Shown here: piece after piece, positions 25,935-37,700 of the stretch
How the letters are laid out: every line of letters starts with the position of its first letter
Numbering within the stretch: position 1 is the first letter of the stretch
Source of the DNA: Isoetes taiwanensis
Taxonomy: Eukaryota > Streptophyta > Lycopodiopsida > Isoetales > Isoetaceae
Assembly (NCBI GenBank): GCA_021234155.1
Contig: JAJEKV010000025.1
Span: forward strand, 10,769,794-10,833,793
DNA length: 64,000 nt
Reading direction: 5' to 3'
The notes under the pieces: generated by a model
The model's database searches: none
What the model was told of the DNA's origin: nothing
The model's input: the letters and a program-made list of their open reading frames with translations, nothing else
Position numbers and translations under genes: made by a program

Positions 25935-25943
25935 ACCAAATTT

Positions 25944-26897
25944 CTATAGCATCCCTTGAATATTGCCGTTTTGAGTCAAGATAATTCTTTTATGCCCTCG
26001 ATCCCTGTGTACTTCAATTCCAAGGAACCTTTTAAGAGGTCCCAAGTCTATCATCTTGAACCTGTTGCTCAACAGATTTTTACATTGATTTAGGCATTGC
26101 AAATTATCACTTACCATAATATTATCATCCACATATAATGCAATGCTACAAAAAAGATTTTTCTCCCTATAGATATACAGATTACCATCATTCTCCAGTT
26201 TGTTGAATCCTTGCTCCCTCAAAAAACCATCCATGCACAAGTACCATTGCCTTGGAGATTGTTTGAGGCCATAAACATCCTTATTTAGCTTCCACACCAT
26301 ATTTTTTCCTTGCTCAAATCCTTGAGCCTGCTACACATAGATTTCTTCATGTAGGTCAGCATTCAAGAAAGCTGTGTTGACATCCATATGGTGAAGCTCA
26401 AGATCTAGTGCATTAGCAAAGGCAAGAAGAACTCTCAAATTAGTTAGCTTAACAATAGGTGAAAATGTCTCATCATAATCAATACCTTTTCTTTGAGTGA
26501 AACCTTGTGCAACCAAACGTGCCTTGAATTTTTGTTCTCCATCATTATCAATCTTCAGTTTGTATAGCCATTTGTTTCTTACAATATTTCTATTCTTAGG
26601 CTTCTCCACTAATTCATATATTTGTGTTCTTGCAAATGATCTCATTTCTTCTTCCATTGCACTTTTCCATTGATCTAAATTTTCTGAATTCAGTGCTTCC
26701 TCATAATTTCTAGGCACGCTAGGCTCCAAAATTGCCATTATATCATTAATCTCCATGTTGAAAGTTTCCAATCTTCTTGATGTACCAGTAGGAGTTGTTC
26801 CATATTTTTCAAGATCTATATCATTGATTCCTTCTCTCAACCTCTCAACCTCTGCACTTTTCTTCCTTATGATCATTTTCTCTGTATTATTTTCCAC
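25944..26897 (-). pseudogene. Copia reverse transcriptase core, broken
   Basis: Frame 26331-26897 shows NKWLYKLKIDNDGEQKFKAR, LVAQGFTQRKGIDYDETFSP and MDVNTAFLNADLHEEIYV. A stop at about 26330 is followed by frame 25944-26300 with VYGLKQSPRQWY and the active site ALYVDDNIMVS (usual copia form YVDD), then FKMIDLGPLKRFLGIEV. Apart from the stop the RT is nearly complete, so this part decayed relatively recently. Confidence 0.9.
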
Positions 26898-27034
26898 ATG
26901 CTTATCAGCTTCTCTTTTCCTGTTTTCTTCATCGTGAACTGATTTTGTTGGCTCCTCAACTTAGTTGCTTAGATCCTGCACTGTATATTCATCATCATCT
27001 TCTATATAAGAATTTACTGGTGCATCCTTTGGCT

Positions 27035-27994
27035 CTACATTATAGTGTTCAATATTCCCAAACAGAACTCGTCTACTATCATTTCTTTTCTATTCTTGTA
27101 GAGTATGTTTTCATTGAACTTCACATCTCTACTAACAATAATTCTTCTTTCCTCTGGAAAATAAATCCTATAGCCCTTTGACATTTCGTCATACCCTACT
27201 AGAAAACCTTTTATGGCTCTATTGTCGAGTTTTTTTCTTACTTCCTTAGGTACATGTGAGAAAGCCATACATCCAAAAGCCTTTAAATATTCATACCTTG
27301 TATTTGTCCTGCTCTACAAATTTTCAGCTATATGTCCATCTAGACTAGAAGAAGGTATTCTATTTTGAAAATAAACAGTGCTCTTACTGCTTCTTCCCAT
27401 AAGAAATTAGGCAGACCATAATGCTTTAACATAGATCTTACACAGTAAAGAACGTACCTATTTTTTCTTTCAGCCACTCCATTTTGTTGAGGAGTATGAC
27501 TACATGTGATTTGCCTTTTGATCCCCTTTTCTATGCAGTATTTCTTGAATTCATCATTAACAAACTCACCACCACAGTCTGATCTTAGGCATTTGACTAC
27601 TCTTCCTGTCATTCTTTCTGCTTCTGCTTCAAAAATCATGTAAGCTTTATAAGCTTGATTTTTTCGACTAAGAAAGAAACACTTAGTATGCAGAATGATC
27701 ATCAATAAATGTAATAAAATATCTTTTTCCTTGCATACTTCTCACATTAATAGGTCCACAGAGATCAGAATGTACCAGGTCTAGTAGGTCTCCAGCTCGT
27801 TCATGTCTTTTTTGAAAAGGTAATCTTGTGCTTTTTTCCATCTTGCATCCATAACAGACAAAATCATTACTTCCTGCAGCAGTTATCATACCTTTCCTAA
27901 TCATTTCCTTTAGACTTTCTACATTAGCATGTCCTAATCTCTCATGCCAAAGCTTTAATGTTGGAATCTCCACTGAATTTATGCTTCCAGACAA
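27035..27994 (-). pseudogene. Copia integrase, broken
   Basis: Frame 27683-27994 has the HHCC zinc-binding part (WHERLGHANVESLKEMIRKG, then CYGCKMEKS) and the first catalytic Asp (LVHSDLCGPI). Frame 27340-27705 has CLRSDCGGEFVNDEF and HTPQQNGVAERKNR with the catalytic Glu. Frame 27035-27268 has KLDNRAIKGFLVGYDEMSKG, a C-terminal copia motif. Two shifts separate the three parts. Confidence 0.9.
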
Positions 27995-28259
27995 GATTCT
28001 GTTATGAAACCCAAATAGGTTGTCAACACGTTTTGCAAGAAACTTAATTTTATTGTTCTCAAATACTTTGCAACATTATTTGTCAAATACAAGCTTGAAT
28101 CCCATGTCAACCAGTTGACTAACAGATATTAAGTTCCTTACAATATTTGAAACCCGGCGATTACATTGTCTTGATTAACAACATTTCCGTCCAAGTCAAA
28201 TAATTCAAGCATTCCAGATTCTTTAACTTCTTGCAGCTCACCATCACCCATTTGTACAA

Positions 28260-28527
28260 ATGTAGAAGTCCTTTTCTTCCTTTCCTTGAGAGTATCAGTA
28301 GATTTAACTCTTGAGATCTCTCATCCACTATCTATCACAAGCATGTCATTTGTTTTTTGTTAGCTATTTCATTTGAAATAGAGCAAGTAGCAAATTTACA
28401 TACCTCGACCTTAACTTCTTCTTCCTGATTTCCACCATCTTGTGCCAGATTTACACTGCTAGTACCTTCATTCCTTCTTATGTTGCTGCTCCCTTTACCA
28501 TAACCAGAATCTCGTTTGTCCTTATTC
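28260..28527 (-). pseudogene. Copia gag end and protease remnant
   Basis: Beyond the SINE the gag frame resumes as NKDKRDSGYGKGSSN and runs to KFATCSISNEIANKKQ. The protease site follows near 28322-28345 as MLVIDSG and is cut by an immediate stop where copia proteases have Cys or Ala. The catalytic DSG triplet itself is still readable. Confidence 0.65.
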
Positions 28528-28651
28528 TTATAGAATAGAATAGAATAGAATACATTTATGTCCTTTGTGCCGTAAGGCCCCTGGACTTGTGTAGCATGGG
28601 CGAGCTCCCTACAAGGGTGCTACTAGCACATCACGCTGTTTTAATGTAGCC
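28528..28651 (-). mobile_element. (ATTCT)n-tailed SINE inside copia gag
   Basis: Reads GGCTACATTAAAACAGCG (28651 downward), CTCGCCCATGCTACACAAG, GGCACAAAGGACATAAATGT and then four to five ATTCT units ending near 28528. It is the same family as 1244-1462. It interrupts gag just after the second zinc knuckle and supplies the premature end of the gag frame at 28609. No clear target duplication was found. Confidence 0.75.
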
Positions 28652-29475
28652 TCAGGACTAGGACATGTAGCAGCTAAATGCCCAAGGCCCTCACAGTTAA
28701 AGCATCTGGTTTCTTTAAGTTTGGGACAATTGTTTTTCAAGTGACCATATGAATTACATCCAAAGCATGGTCCTAATTTCTTTTTTCCATTTCCCATTTG
28801 TCTTTTCTTTTTCCCTGCAAAAAGTACCTCAGAGTTTTCTTCTTCTCCTTTCAATATTTTCCGTTGTTCAATTTCAGTTCTTATTATAAGCTCAGTTTTT
28901 TCTCTATTTCTAGCCACTGTTCTTACCAAGATAGACAGTTGCTCAAACTCATAAAATCCCCTTGAAAGAGAGAGTATATGAAAGTCTTTTGTAATGGGAA
29001 CTCCAACAGCCTCAAGATCTGTAACAATATTGTCATACTTCTGGAAGAAAGCAGTTTGATTATCTTCTTCCTTGAACTTTAATCTTCTTAATTCTCTATC
29101 AAGTAATTCAATGTGAGATGAATTTTTCACCTCATAGTTCTTGATCAGAAAATACCACATGTCCTTGGGTGTTTTATTTTTTATTTTAAATATAATACTA
29201 GAACTTAACTTGCTAGCAATGATACATCTTGCCTGATGTGCTCTTTTTGTGTTGCTTCCACTTGCAACAGCGTTTGTTGATGCCTCACTAGCACCACTGT
29301 CTCTTGAGTTTGCTGTACTGCTCTCACCTTCTTCAGTACTTTCTCCAATAACCAGATCCCACAGATCTTCAGCCAGCAACACATCCTTCATCCTTTCCTT
29401 CCATGCCTGAAATCCAGCTTCCCCTTGAAATATCTCAACTCCATTGAGCAAAGAGGAACCAAGTCTAGTTGACAT
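28609..29475 (-). CDS. Copia gag, truncated by SINE read-through
   Basis: A 288-codon frame. The N-terminal part (NGVEIFQGEAGFQAWKERMK, EDLWDLVIGE) and the middle (TPKDMWYFLIKNYEVKN, LRRLKFKEEDNQTAFFQKYD) are typical copia Gag/UBN2-like sequence. Two CCHC knuckles follow near residues 235-275: CFGCNSYGHLKNNC and CFNCEGLGHLAATC. The last ~15 residues come from the inserted SINE. Gag packages the RNA. The start ATG lies 4 bp inside the primer-binding site, as usual for copia elements. It is open but no longer linked to pol. Confidence 0.85.
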   Translation of the reverse strand: MSTRLGSSLLNGVEIFQGEAGFQAWKERMKDVLLAEDLWDLVIGESTEEGESSTANSRDSGASEASTNAVASGSNTKRAHQARCIIASKLSSSIIFKIKNKTPKDMWYFLIKNYEVKNSSHIELLDRELRRLKFKEEDNQTAFFQKYDNIVTDLEAVGVPITKDFHILSLSRGFYEFEQLSILVRTVARNREKTELIIRTEIEQRKILKGEEENSEVLFAGKKKRQMGNGKKKLGPCFGCNSYGHLKNNCPKLKETRCFNCEGLGHLAATCPSPEATLKQRDVLVAPL

Positions 29476-29478
29476 TTA

Positions 29479-29490
29479 GCTCTGATACCA
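29479..29490 (-). promoter_or_regulatory. Primer-binding site (initiator Met tRNA type)
   Basis: The minus-strand sequence TGGTATCAGAGC, one base after the LTR end TTTAACA, is the classic copia primer site complementary to the 3' end of initiator tRNA-Met. Confidence 0.85.
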
Positions 29491-29491
29491 A

Positions 29492-30069
29492 TGTTAAACA
29501 ATGTGTGAGAAACAACTTAAATCAATACTTCAATCTAATAGATATAATAGAATAGAATAGAATAGAATAGAATAGGCAACTAACTTAATATCACATATAA
29601 ACTATATAAAACAGCTTAAATACTTAGGATTTCAGTCAAAACAAGTGACTATACTATTGGATAATGTTTTAATGCATTGATTCCATAGCAATAATCATTC
29701 CCCTGCATACACATTCAGTCGAATCCGCTCAATCAAAAGCATTCACTTTGTTTTTATTTATAGATCTGATCCTAACCGCTTGTAGGCGGTTCCGGATCGA
29801 TCCATTTCGGTCGCCTGTGCTATCGGATAGTTGATCGATCCTATTCGACCCCTTAATGCATCTATATATAACATGTTCTCTTTCTTAATAATAACCATGG
29901 ATCATATGGTTTATCTTAAACCATTATTTTTGACTTTCAACCGTAGAAATGTTTCACCTTATCTCCATGATTCCAACCATTTGAAAATGTTTCACCTTAT
30001 CTCCATGACTAGCATGCTCCGTTAACCAACTCAATCTTCATGTTATATCTAACATTAATATTTCTAACA
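29492..30069 (-). repeat. 5' LTR of the copia element
   Basis: 578 bp from TGTTAGAAATATT (30069) to TTTAACA (29492), giving matched TGTTA..TAACA ends. It contains TATA-like words (TATAAATA near 29760) and a perfect hairpin, AACCGC/GCGGTT, near 29776-29792. A run of (ATTCT) units sits at 29545-29575. The upper boundary coincides with the start of the segmental duplication at 30071. Confidence 0.65.
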
Positions 30070-30685
30070 ATTTCATTATCCATGTCATCATACTAAGACT
30101 TCTGATGGTTAAGCATGCCTACTTCCCTCACCTACCACCTTATATTGACTTCATATTCCAACTATGGTTGGTTTAATTGAATTTAATAACTACTATAAGG
30201 GCTTACCTCTTTTTACTCATCTTCGCTCGTACCAATGATTGGGATTCGGTCTTTTAGTGCATTTTTAGTCAGGATTCACTCTTCTTCTCAATACACATTC
30301 CGTATACTCAAGATCTTCATTTAGCTTCCTATCTGCCCAAAACAATTCTTTTTTTTTTCCCGACCACATCTATTAGAGACTAGCAGCCTTTCCTACTTTA
30401 GCGTGGCCAGCATGACCCTTCTCAATGTTTTGTTTTCGAGTGATTAATGTGGACTACGGTATGCTCCAGCTCTATATCCTTGTTTCAGCCAACGCACCTT
30501 ACTCAACCATAAGGAATTCAACCCTATGTCCTTGTCATCTAGGACATGGTGAGAATTAGATCACTTAATAACAAACAGGATGAATTCATCTACAATACAG
30601 TTGCAAGAGCAACCCATAGTGTATTAGCATATTATTAGTGTCTCATTTTAATGTTGTTGCAACAAATGTCACTCTTGAGAGGGAG

Positions 30686-30898
30686 TGTTGGACATAGATA
30701 CTTTTAGCGTGGCAATAGTAGACCTGTATTTTCTATTGCAGTTATTAGATTCTAAGGATTTCTATGTTTAAAGCTCCTAAGCTTGAGGCACCGGGAATCA
30801 TAATTAAGCACAATGGGTTCTCCACTTTCAATGAATAGTTCAATAGTACATTGGCAGAAACGTTATATTATAATAATATATGTACTTGCCTATCAACA
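30686..30898 (+). repeat. Copia LTR remnant, copy 1
   Basis: Starts TGTTGGACATAGA directly after the polypurine tract GAGAGGGAG and ends CTATCAACA, giving TGTTG..CAACA ends. The same arrangement occurs at 40068-40259. The inner domain upstream is not readable as pol. Confidence 0.6.
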
Positions 30899-31009
30899 TC
30901 CGCGACGGAATTTATTACTCGTTAAATGTTCACTTGGAACAATGTCTTGATAATAGTACAACTTTTAGTGGAAATGGACGCTTTTACACAACCGTCAACG
31001 GGGGTGCTA

Positions 31010-31802
31010 AATTTCTTCAGCTATATAAGGATTTCAAATTTCCATTTTCATTGGTAGGGAGATTATTACTTTGTGCAGATTGCTTCCCTTTCTCCAGTTG
31101 TCCTAATGATACCACACTTGGAACAGCAGACGTGGCTCTCACAGCAATAGAGCTTCTGACTTGATGCTTTCCATCTGCCCATATGAAATAGCCAAACCTG
31201 TAGCTTCCCGTTAGGAGGTTGTGTGACATTGAAGCTAACGAAGAAAAGACTCTTTTCACCCAGTTTTTGCAAACTAAAGCTTGGATGGTTGAATCTTGAC
31301 CGAGATTCACGAGGGGCCTTGATGAATACCTCATTATGAGCGGTTTCCTCCCACATTGGTTCTTGTTCTTGTAATTGTGGCATTCCCAGTTAAGTTTGAT
31401 ATGGCTATTGATGGAGAATTGAAGTTACTTGGTGAGATGGTGGCATCGGGACAAGATGAATTGTCTCCAGTTAAGATCCTTAGTGAATCACTACTATAGT
31501 TTAGACTACAAAGAAAGTGAAAATAGTCATCCACTGTTGCATCATATATGAGGCCAGGGTCTGCAGCCTTATTTGGGTTAACATGACCTGCACCAAAGTT
31601 GAATGGCCCAGCTGGTACTGAACTGGCAGTAAGAATAAGTTGGCCTCTGTTATCCTGTGTTGTCGCTATAGGGGAAGGGAAAGATGAGAATGTACATCTG
31701 AATTATTTAAAGCAATATAGTACTACATGTAGTCATAATTGCTGATTTTATTGCAGCGGGACTCCATTTAGGATGGAGAGCTCTCAAAAGGGCAGAAATT
31801 CC
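31010..31802 (-). pseudogene. Subtilase 3' fragment, duplicated and broken
   Basis: Matches exon 11 and the end of exon 10 of the gene at 41359-45314. Intact pieces include [30 protein letters not shown] and [16 protein letters not shown], but shifts and substitutions break it. The splice donor after the exon 10 part is altered (ACAGGTAGT became ACATGTAGT). Similarity stops at 31802 inside the catalytic Ser region. Confidence 0.85.
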
Positions 31803-33004
31803 AGAGGACACAGAGGCAAAAGCACACAGAGACATGTGAAAATCCAGAGGAATCCACCAACACAGAGAACCTGCATGTGTACATACACCTGGATTAATCT
31901 TAAATAACACACGAACTATCTCCCAAGAATCAAGCAGTCCCTTCAAGAAGGGGGAAGCATTCGGATATGGACGAAGCTGATAAAAGAGACAACAAGGAAG
32001 AACTGCCCTAAGTGCCGGTTTCTCAAAAGGAATACACTGCCCAAGTGCTTGCGCAACCAATCTCATTCCAGGCGAATGTATCATAGCCACCAAGCAGCAA
32101 CAAATGAACTTAGATATTATAATTTTACTCTGTAACTGAAAGTCAATCATACCTAGACCTCCAGCAAATTTTGGTTTGATACATGTGGACCAAGCGACCT
32201 TCACAACTACACCTGTCTCAGTACCTGCCCAAATGAAGTTACGGACAATTGCGACAACCTCTTGAAACTTTGTTTGTGAGGCAAGCACAGCAGATGCCAT
32301 ATATACATAAGTGTTGCTGAGAACCTGCTTAGCAACTATGATCCGCCCTGCCAGAGAAAGCTTAGCTGTATTCCACCAAAAAAGATGCTTACGCAGGCCT
32401 TCCACTATAATATCCCATGCATCTGAAGTAGAGATATGTATACCTACAGGAATGCCCAAGAGTTTGGTTGCCTTCCCTTGAGGAAGCACTTTCTACGGAT
32501 ACTCGTAAACACAAGGAGGAACATCCACATCCAAAGTCCATAAAGCAGAGCACTTTAGCCACCCAACAAGAACCCCTGATGCCAGGGAGAAAGAGTCCAA
32601 TAAAAGCTTAGCATTCGGAAGATTATCATCCGCAGCCACCAGAAAGAGAAATGTATCATCGGCATATTGATTACACACTTCTTGAGAACCATCCTCCATA
32701 GTCAATCCCTGAATTACGCCATCTTGAGTAGCCGAAGAGAATAGCTGGGATAATACCTCTAACACAATAGTAAACAATAATGGGGCAAGGGGACATCCTT
32801 GTCGAACTCCTCTACCAACAGGAAACACAACCGGCGGTTCTCCCTGAAAAAGCACAGTGGATCGAGCAGAAAGATGGAGCTTCATAACATCCCTACTAAA
32901 CAACTCTCCAAATCCCAATGTCAGAAGGCATTTTTTTAGGAAATTCCAATCTATACTGTCATAGGCTTTAGCAAAATCCAATTTGAGATACACAAGGCAT
33001 CCAA
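31707..33004 (-). pseudogene. L1-type RT frame fused to subtilase sequence
   Basis: Minus-strand L1 ORF2 fragment. It has YLKLDFAKAYDSIDWNFL, RGVRQGCPLAPLLFTIVLEV and the active site NQYADDTFLFLV (32493-32993). After one in-frame TAG it continues as KATKLLGIPVGIHIS and LSLAGRIIVAKQVL (to ~31803). The same frame then crosses into subtilase exon 10 sequence ([20 protein letters not shown]) and ends at 31707. No poly(A) or L1 3' end lies at the junction. The 5' side ends where the TIR element begins at 32991. Confidence 0.8.
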
Positions 33005-33599
33005 AATTAAAACACTACATGGTTTTTCCCATGGTTGTGACTAGAAAACCATTCTACAAAACCAATACATGTTTGTGGGTTGATATCATTAAAAACCATA
33101 TGAGGCTAAACTAATGGGTTATTTTGTAAGGTTTGTTAGGGTGGTGTCATTGTATGGTAATTGCTAATGGCTTCCTTGTAGAGTTTTTTAAAGTGGTATA
33201 GCATGTTGATAAATTTATATGGTATATTACAGTGTTTTAAGGCTATGGTTTGTCCCTATGGTATAACACGATGGTGTGGATGTGGTTTAATATGCTGCTC
33301 TATTAATGTGATTCTATAGTGTGGTTGGTTATTGTGGTGAACTAACATGGCTAATTGTCATGGTAAATGCACACGGTTCGCAATGTGTTAAATTCAAATT
33401 ACTATTATTATTTGTAATAGTTTATTCCAAATGTGCATGGTTTTGTTATGCATTATCTTCATGGTTATCATTTATAAACCTGTGATGATAACCAATAACA
33501 CTTTTGTTTAAACCATTTCAACTTTATTTAACTAAAATCTATTAAGGAGTAATGTTTTGTTGTTTAAAGCATTTCAAGATTATTTAACAAGAATGTGGA

Positions 33600-36500
33600 T
33601 GGTTTTTTTATGTATTGATGCTTTCACGGAGCAAGGGGGTTTGAACCCCAACCATTTCCAAAACTCATAAACAATAATAAATCTATTTTCAAAAATACAT
33701 AGAAAACAAATTCAGATAGAAACATCTTATAAAAGAAAGTATTGACTGCACTTGTAGGTAAGTACATAAAAAACAGAAACATTAATTCAGCTTAAACCAA
33801 TCACCACTACTTCCATCCTGTGATCCGGTGATGCAATAAAGTATGAAAAGATAACTTCTTACTTTAAGGTCTATAAAGGCTCATGTAAATTGTACCAAGA
33901 TCTGACATATAAAAGCGTATAAACTCACATATCTTGTAGCAGAAAAATTGCAAAGAGATTTTACTCAAGCCTGGACCAAGATTTCATTCGTAGTCTGGAC
34001 CAAGATTTCCTGCAAAGGGAGTCTGCATAAAAACAGTAGCTACATGAATGGCATAGCAAAGGTAGTTGCCATAACCAGCCTGAGCTTCCATTTTCCAGAG
34101 GTGTAGTTTCACAGGAAGGTAATAAATTTCCTTCCTATGCCTCTAAATTTCCTTGGTATGCCTCTGTAGTATAAAAGAATCAGGTTATAACTGTAAAGAA
34201 AATAAAAGGGAAGAACCAAACAGCAACAACAGTAAGGAGAACCTGGAGGTAGAATTGCAGCTCAAATACTTAGCAAGCCCAACATAGCTGCATCGCAAAA
34301 TGAGGCCCATTTGCAGTGGAATATATTCGCCAGAGGTGACTTATCGCTCTTATAGCCATTTGCAGAAAAACATTCTTTGGATCCATTGATTTCGCCCTCA
34401 GCTGATTTCGTCTCCAGCCCCGTAGAAGCCAAAGATTGCAAAGGGCCCTGTGTAATGGATTGTTTTAGAGCTAGAATGAAGAGAGGAATAGAGTAGCAGA
34501 AGCTAAATTACCTTCGTAATAGAGGTTGCCGGTCCCAACTCCAGCTCTCAAATGGGTTGCTAGTTAAGGCCACTGCCTTTGGATATGCCATCACCAAGCT
34601 TATGCGCCATCGCCAAGCAGCGCTCCATTGATGCCAAAAAATCAGCTGAGAAACCAAGCTACAGAGATTTTATAGGAACGATAGCAAGGCGCCATGCCAT
34701 GCCATGGCATTCCAGCAAGCGGGATGCTCCATACTTTCCAAGAAGAAGAAAAAAAACTTTATATCCAAACTAACCGGCCGCCATGCAAGCAAGAAACAAA
34801 AAAGTATAGGGGGTCTCCAGCAGAGGGCAGCTATTACACGCCGGATTGGAAAATGAGGCCGGATATGGAGCGTCAGATTTTTAAAAATAGAAAAGGTTAA
34901 TCAGAGTTCTTCACTCAAGGTTAATAGAATCGGGAGTTGAAGAATAAATATACCTTTCTTGAAAGCGCCGGACCCCTTAGCTCCTCGTCTCGATGGATTA
35001 AGCATGCCAGACATGAAGATCTAGCTTTATAGGGAAACTGTTCATGTATAAATGCCTGAAAAGTGCCGGAATGGGCATGCAGAGATCAAGCTCATGCAGA
35101 GATCAAGCACATGCAGCTGCATGGTGCAGAATAGCATTTGGAGTTAGCGCCATAGCTGGAGCTTTAAAATCTCACCATGCCGGAATGGAGTGGTCGCCAT
35201 GGCCATGGCCTCTCTGCTAAACGGAGGAAGAAAATGTTAAGGTGACAGGCTCGAATTTTTCCCGGACGATACTTTTTCGTATGGAGAGAGGTCGGTGGAG
35301 GCGGACAGCCTGGGAAGCCCACGTGTCTACCTAATTTTTTAACTTGTCGTTGATGTCCTCTTCCCGCCCGCTTTATTGGTGATAACACTTTACAAAGGAA
35401 GGTTTCCGCCTTTAATCGAGGTTAGGTTTCCATCACTTTTCTCCGTTGTTTTATTTTAAAAAATTGGTGGTGATCCTCATTCCAACTGCTTCATGTATGC
35501 GTAGTGGACGTGGAAAACTTCATTTGGTAGATTAGCACGGACAATGCAGATTTGTCATACAATGACCATATTGCTGTTGAACCATACAATTAGAACCATA
35601 TTCTTGTTGAATTTGGTTGGTCCTTTGAAGCATTAAGACGTGTGAAACTTTTAAGTTTGAATCTAAAGTGGGAAAATTTGATAGGAATTCAAAAGTGGGA
35701 ATCCCAGGGTCATCGATCGTAGCACCCATCTATCCTTTGGGAAAAGAACATGGGGCAATAATGCAGCAGGTTCAAATCCCACGTGTTCTCAAATCAAACG
35801 GTTTCTTAGGTTGTAGTTTTATTTTATTTTATTTTATTTTTTCCAAATCATTTAGGGACCAAGCCCGCATGATTGTTCAGATGCTATGATTGTTTATAGT
35901 GTATGGTCGGAGTTATGAGTTCCCAATGTACCAGATGGACTAATATGCATGCATGGGGGTATATTTAGTGCCCATTTGTAATTTTCCATGTTGGAGGTGT
36001 AAGTTTGATGTAAGTCTCTCCATGTGTGTGATTCTTAGCTATGTTTTATACTATTTTTGTTCTATCATGGTAACCAACCTTCTTGGTTGCATTCCCCAAG
36101 GTTACATGGTGTCGAGTTCAAACCCTAGTCTTAATTGCACACTTGGTGGTGGTACGAGTACCCCCATGTATGTGCTCAAGCATTTGACACAAATAATGAA
36201 AAACTACTGAGAATAAATTGTTTGGTAGTAACATGAGTGCAATAAATGGGGCTCCTATAGCAACAATAATGGATTTTGTGGGTGATTGCGTAGTTTGTAG
36301 TTGTACCCATTAAGTACTTGGGAGGCATCAATTGTTTGGTTCTGGTCATTTTTGTACGGAGGGAGTGGTGTTCCAATATTAGTCCTATCTCTGGTATGAG
36401 GTGCTCTGCGGCTTGAGCTTCAAATAGGTTCATTGAGCTTGTTCTATTCCATTCCATTCCATTCCATTCTATGGCATAAATCATTTCGGTGTAGCCCCGG

Positions 36501-37700
36501 GGGATTCAGTATTGTTTGTAGTATGGGATGCGTGCAAGAAAGGGGTTCTTTCTTTACCATTTCATACTTGTATACTTACCAGTAGGGGTTTTCTTTGCCA
36601 CTATCTGGGGTAAAATATATACCTTAGGGGTTAAATTAGTTTCCAAAGATCAGTATACTAGGGATGTTTTTGGCCACCCTTCAAATGCAGATGTTCACCC
36701 CCTTATTACTATGTGCATCCCTCAGGGGTGTAGGAACCACAGGATTGTCATCTTTAGACTCAATAATGTATGAATAAAAGAAAGATAGTAAACAAAGTTT
36801 AGGAGGTACATTTTCGGGGTAGTGTGCTACTGAAATGATGTTATTTTTGCATCTTTGGCAAGAACCACATTTGAGGCAGGTGCTGAGCAATTGTGTCATT
36901 TTTGCATTTGTTGTTAAGTGAGCTCTTGTTTGCTAGGTAATTGGTGTGGCAAAATAGTGAAAGAAAGAATCTGTAAAATCTGAAAACCAGAGCGAAGGAG
37001 CAAAATGAAAGGAAGAAGAAATCTAGAATGCACCAAGTGAATCAAAACAGGTTGTTCGAAAACAAAAATGAAGGAAACCAAGCCTTGAAAAAGGCTTGCT
37101 TAACAACAAAATTAGTGTTAACGACGTTAGGCAAGCAGTCCCTAAAATGTTTTAAATGAGTAGATTGTTCTTTGTGTAGACGATGAACATGAAGTAGCTA
37201 AATATTTTTTTCCACTAAAAGAGGCTTCAAGAAAGAGGCTTTTGTGGTAATATATATATATTTTTTACTTTCTTCAAGAAAGAAATATAATAAAACATGT
37301 CCTTCAATTTTAATTGAATAGATTTTAAGAAATTATATTATTGGTTTGCATGCTTGTGATTGTCCTTCTATGAAGTCCTTGTATTAAGTCTCGTAGATAA
37401 TTTGGATACTATAGATGATAAAAAACAATTTAATTAATGAGAAAGTCATCTCGAGAATAATTCCCATCTTTCAAAGATCGTTATAGCATGATATTTTACT
37501 TCTCAATATATACTTGGGCCATGGGATACTAAATTGGTATCGAAAAATGGAAATCATGATATAAACCTTAGTTAATATAGAAGTGTGAATGCAAAACTGC
37601 ACCACTATCCGATTGGTCTCCTTGGGCGATAAAAAACATTCAATTCAATTCTATGTTGGTTCTGCACTACGAATAGTGACATCTTTTTAGGTGATATTTA
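33600..37700. other. Interior of the TIR element
   Basis: No frame above ~100 codons and no domain recognised. It holds SINE-like B-box sequences (35740-35765 and 36105-36125), an (ATTCC)n tract at 36443-36465, and a LINE-like end CCGATTGGTCTCC..GGGCGATAAAAAAC at 37608-37655. Bases 34400-35400 are somewhat GC-richer and could be captured host sequence. Confidence 0.35.
36075..36190 (+). mobile_element. tRNA-like SINE head candidate
   Basis: TTCTTGGTTGCATTCCCCAA followed by GTCGAGTTCAAACCC resembles an A-region and a good B box at usual spacing. The 3' part (GGTGGTGGTACGAGTACCCC) is short and no tail is clear. Confidence 0.35.

Larger units (their letters stand above)
25033..30069 (-). mobile_element. 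Ty1/copia retrotransposon, one LTR, decayed
   Basis: Read on the minus strand: LTR 30069-29492, primer-binding site, gag from 29475, protease remnant, integrase, RT and RNase H ending at 25033. The order GAG-PR-INT-RT-RH is diagnostic of copia. The coding line is broken by a SINE, by several stops and by shifts. The second LTR is not recognisable below 25033, so the element is truncated there or its end has diverged beyond recognition. Part-by-part calls are given separately. Confidence 0.9.
30071..31802. repeat. Segmental duplication, copy 1 (truncated)
   Basis: Near-identical to 39460-42103 apart from the 902-bp extra insert in the other copy. It contains an old copia 3' end with LTR (30686-30898) and the last exon of the subtilase plus part of the preceding exon. 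The left edge abuts the copia LTR; the right edge abuts L1 coding sequence. Confidence 0.85.

Noticed and set aside
25033..30069. Intact autonomous copia element
   Set aside because: SINE in gag, stop after the protease DSG, stop in RT, several shifts, and no second LTR.
31010..31802. Second functional subtilase
   Set aside because: Only the last exon and part of the one before, with shifts and an altered donor site.
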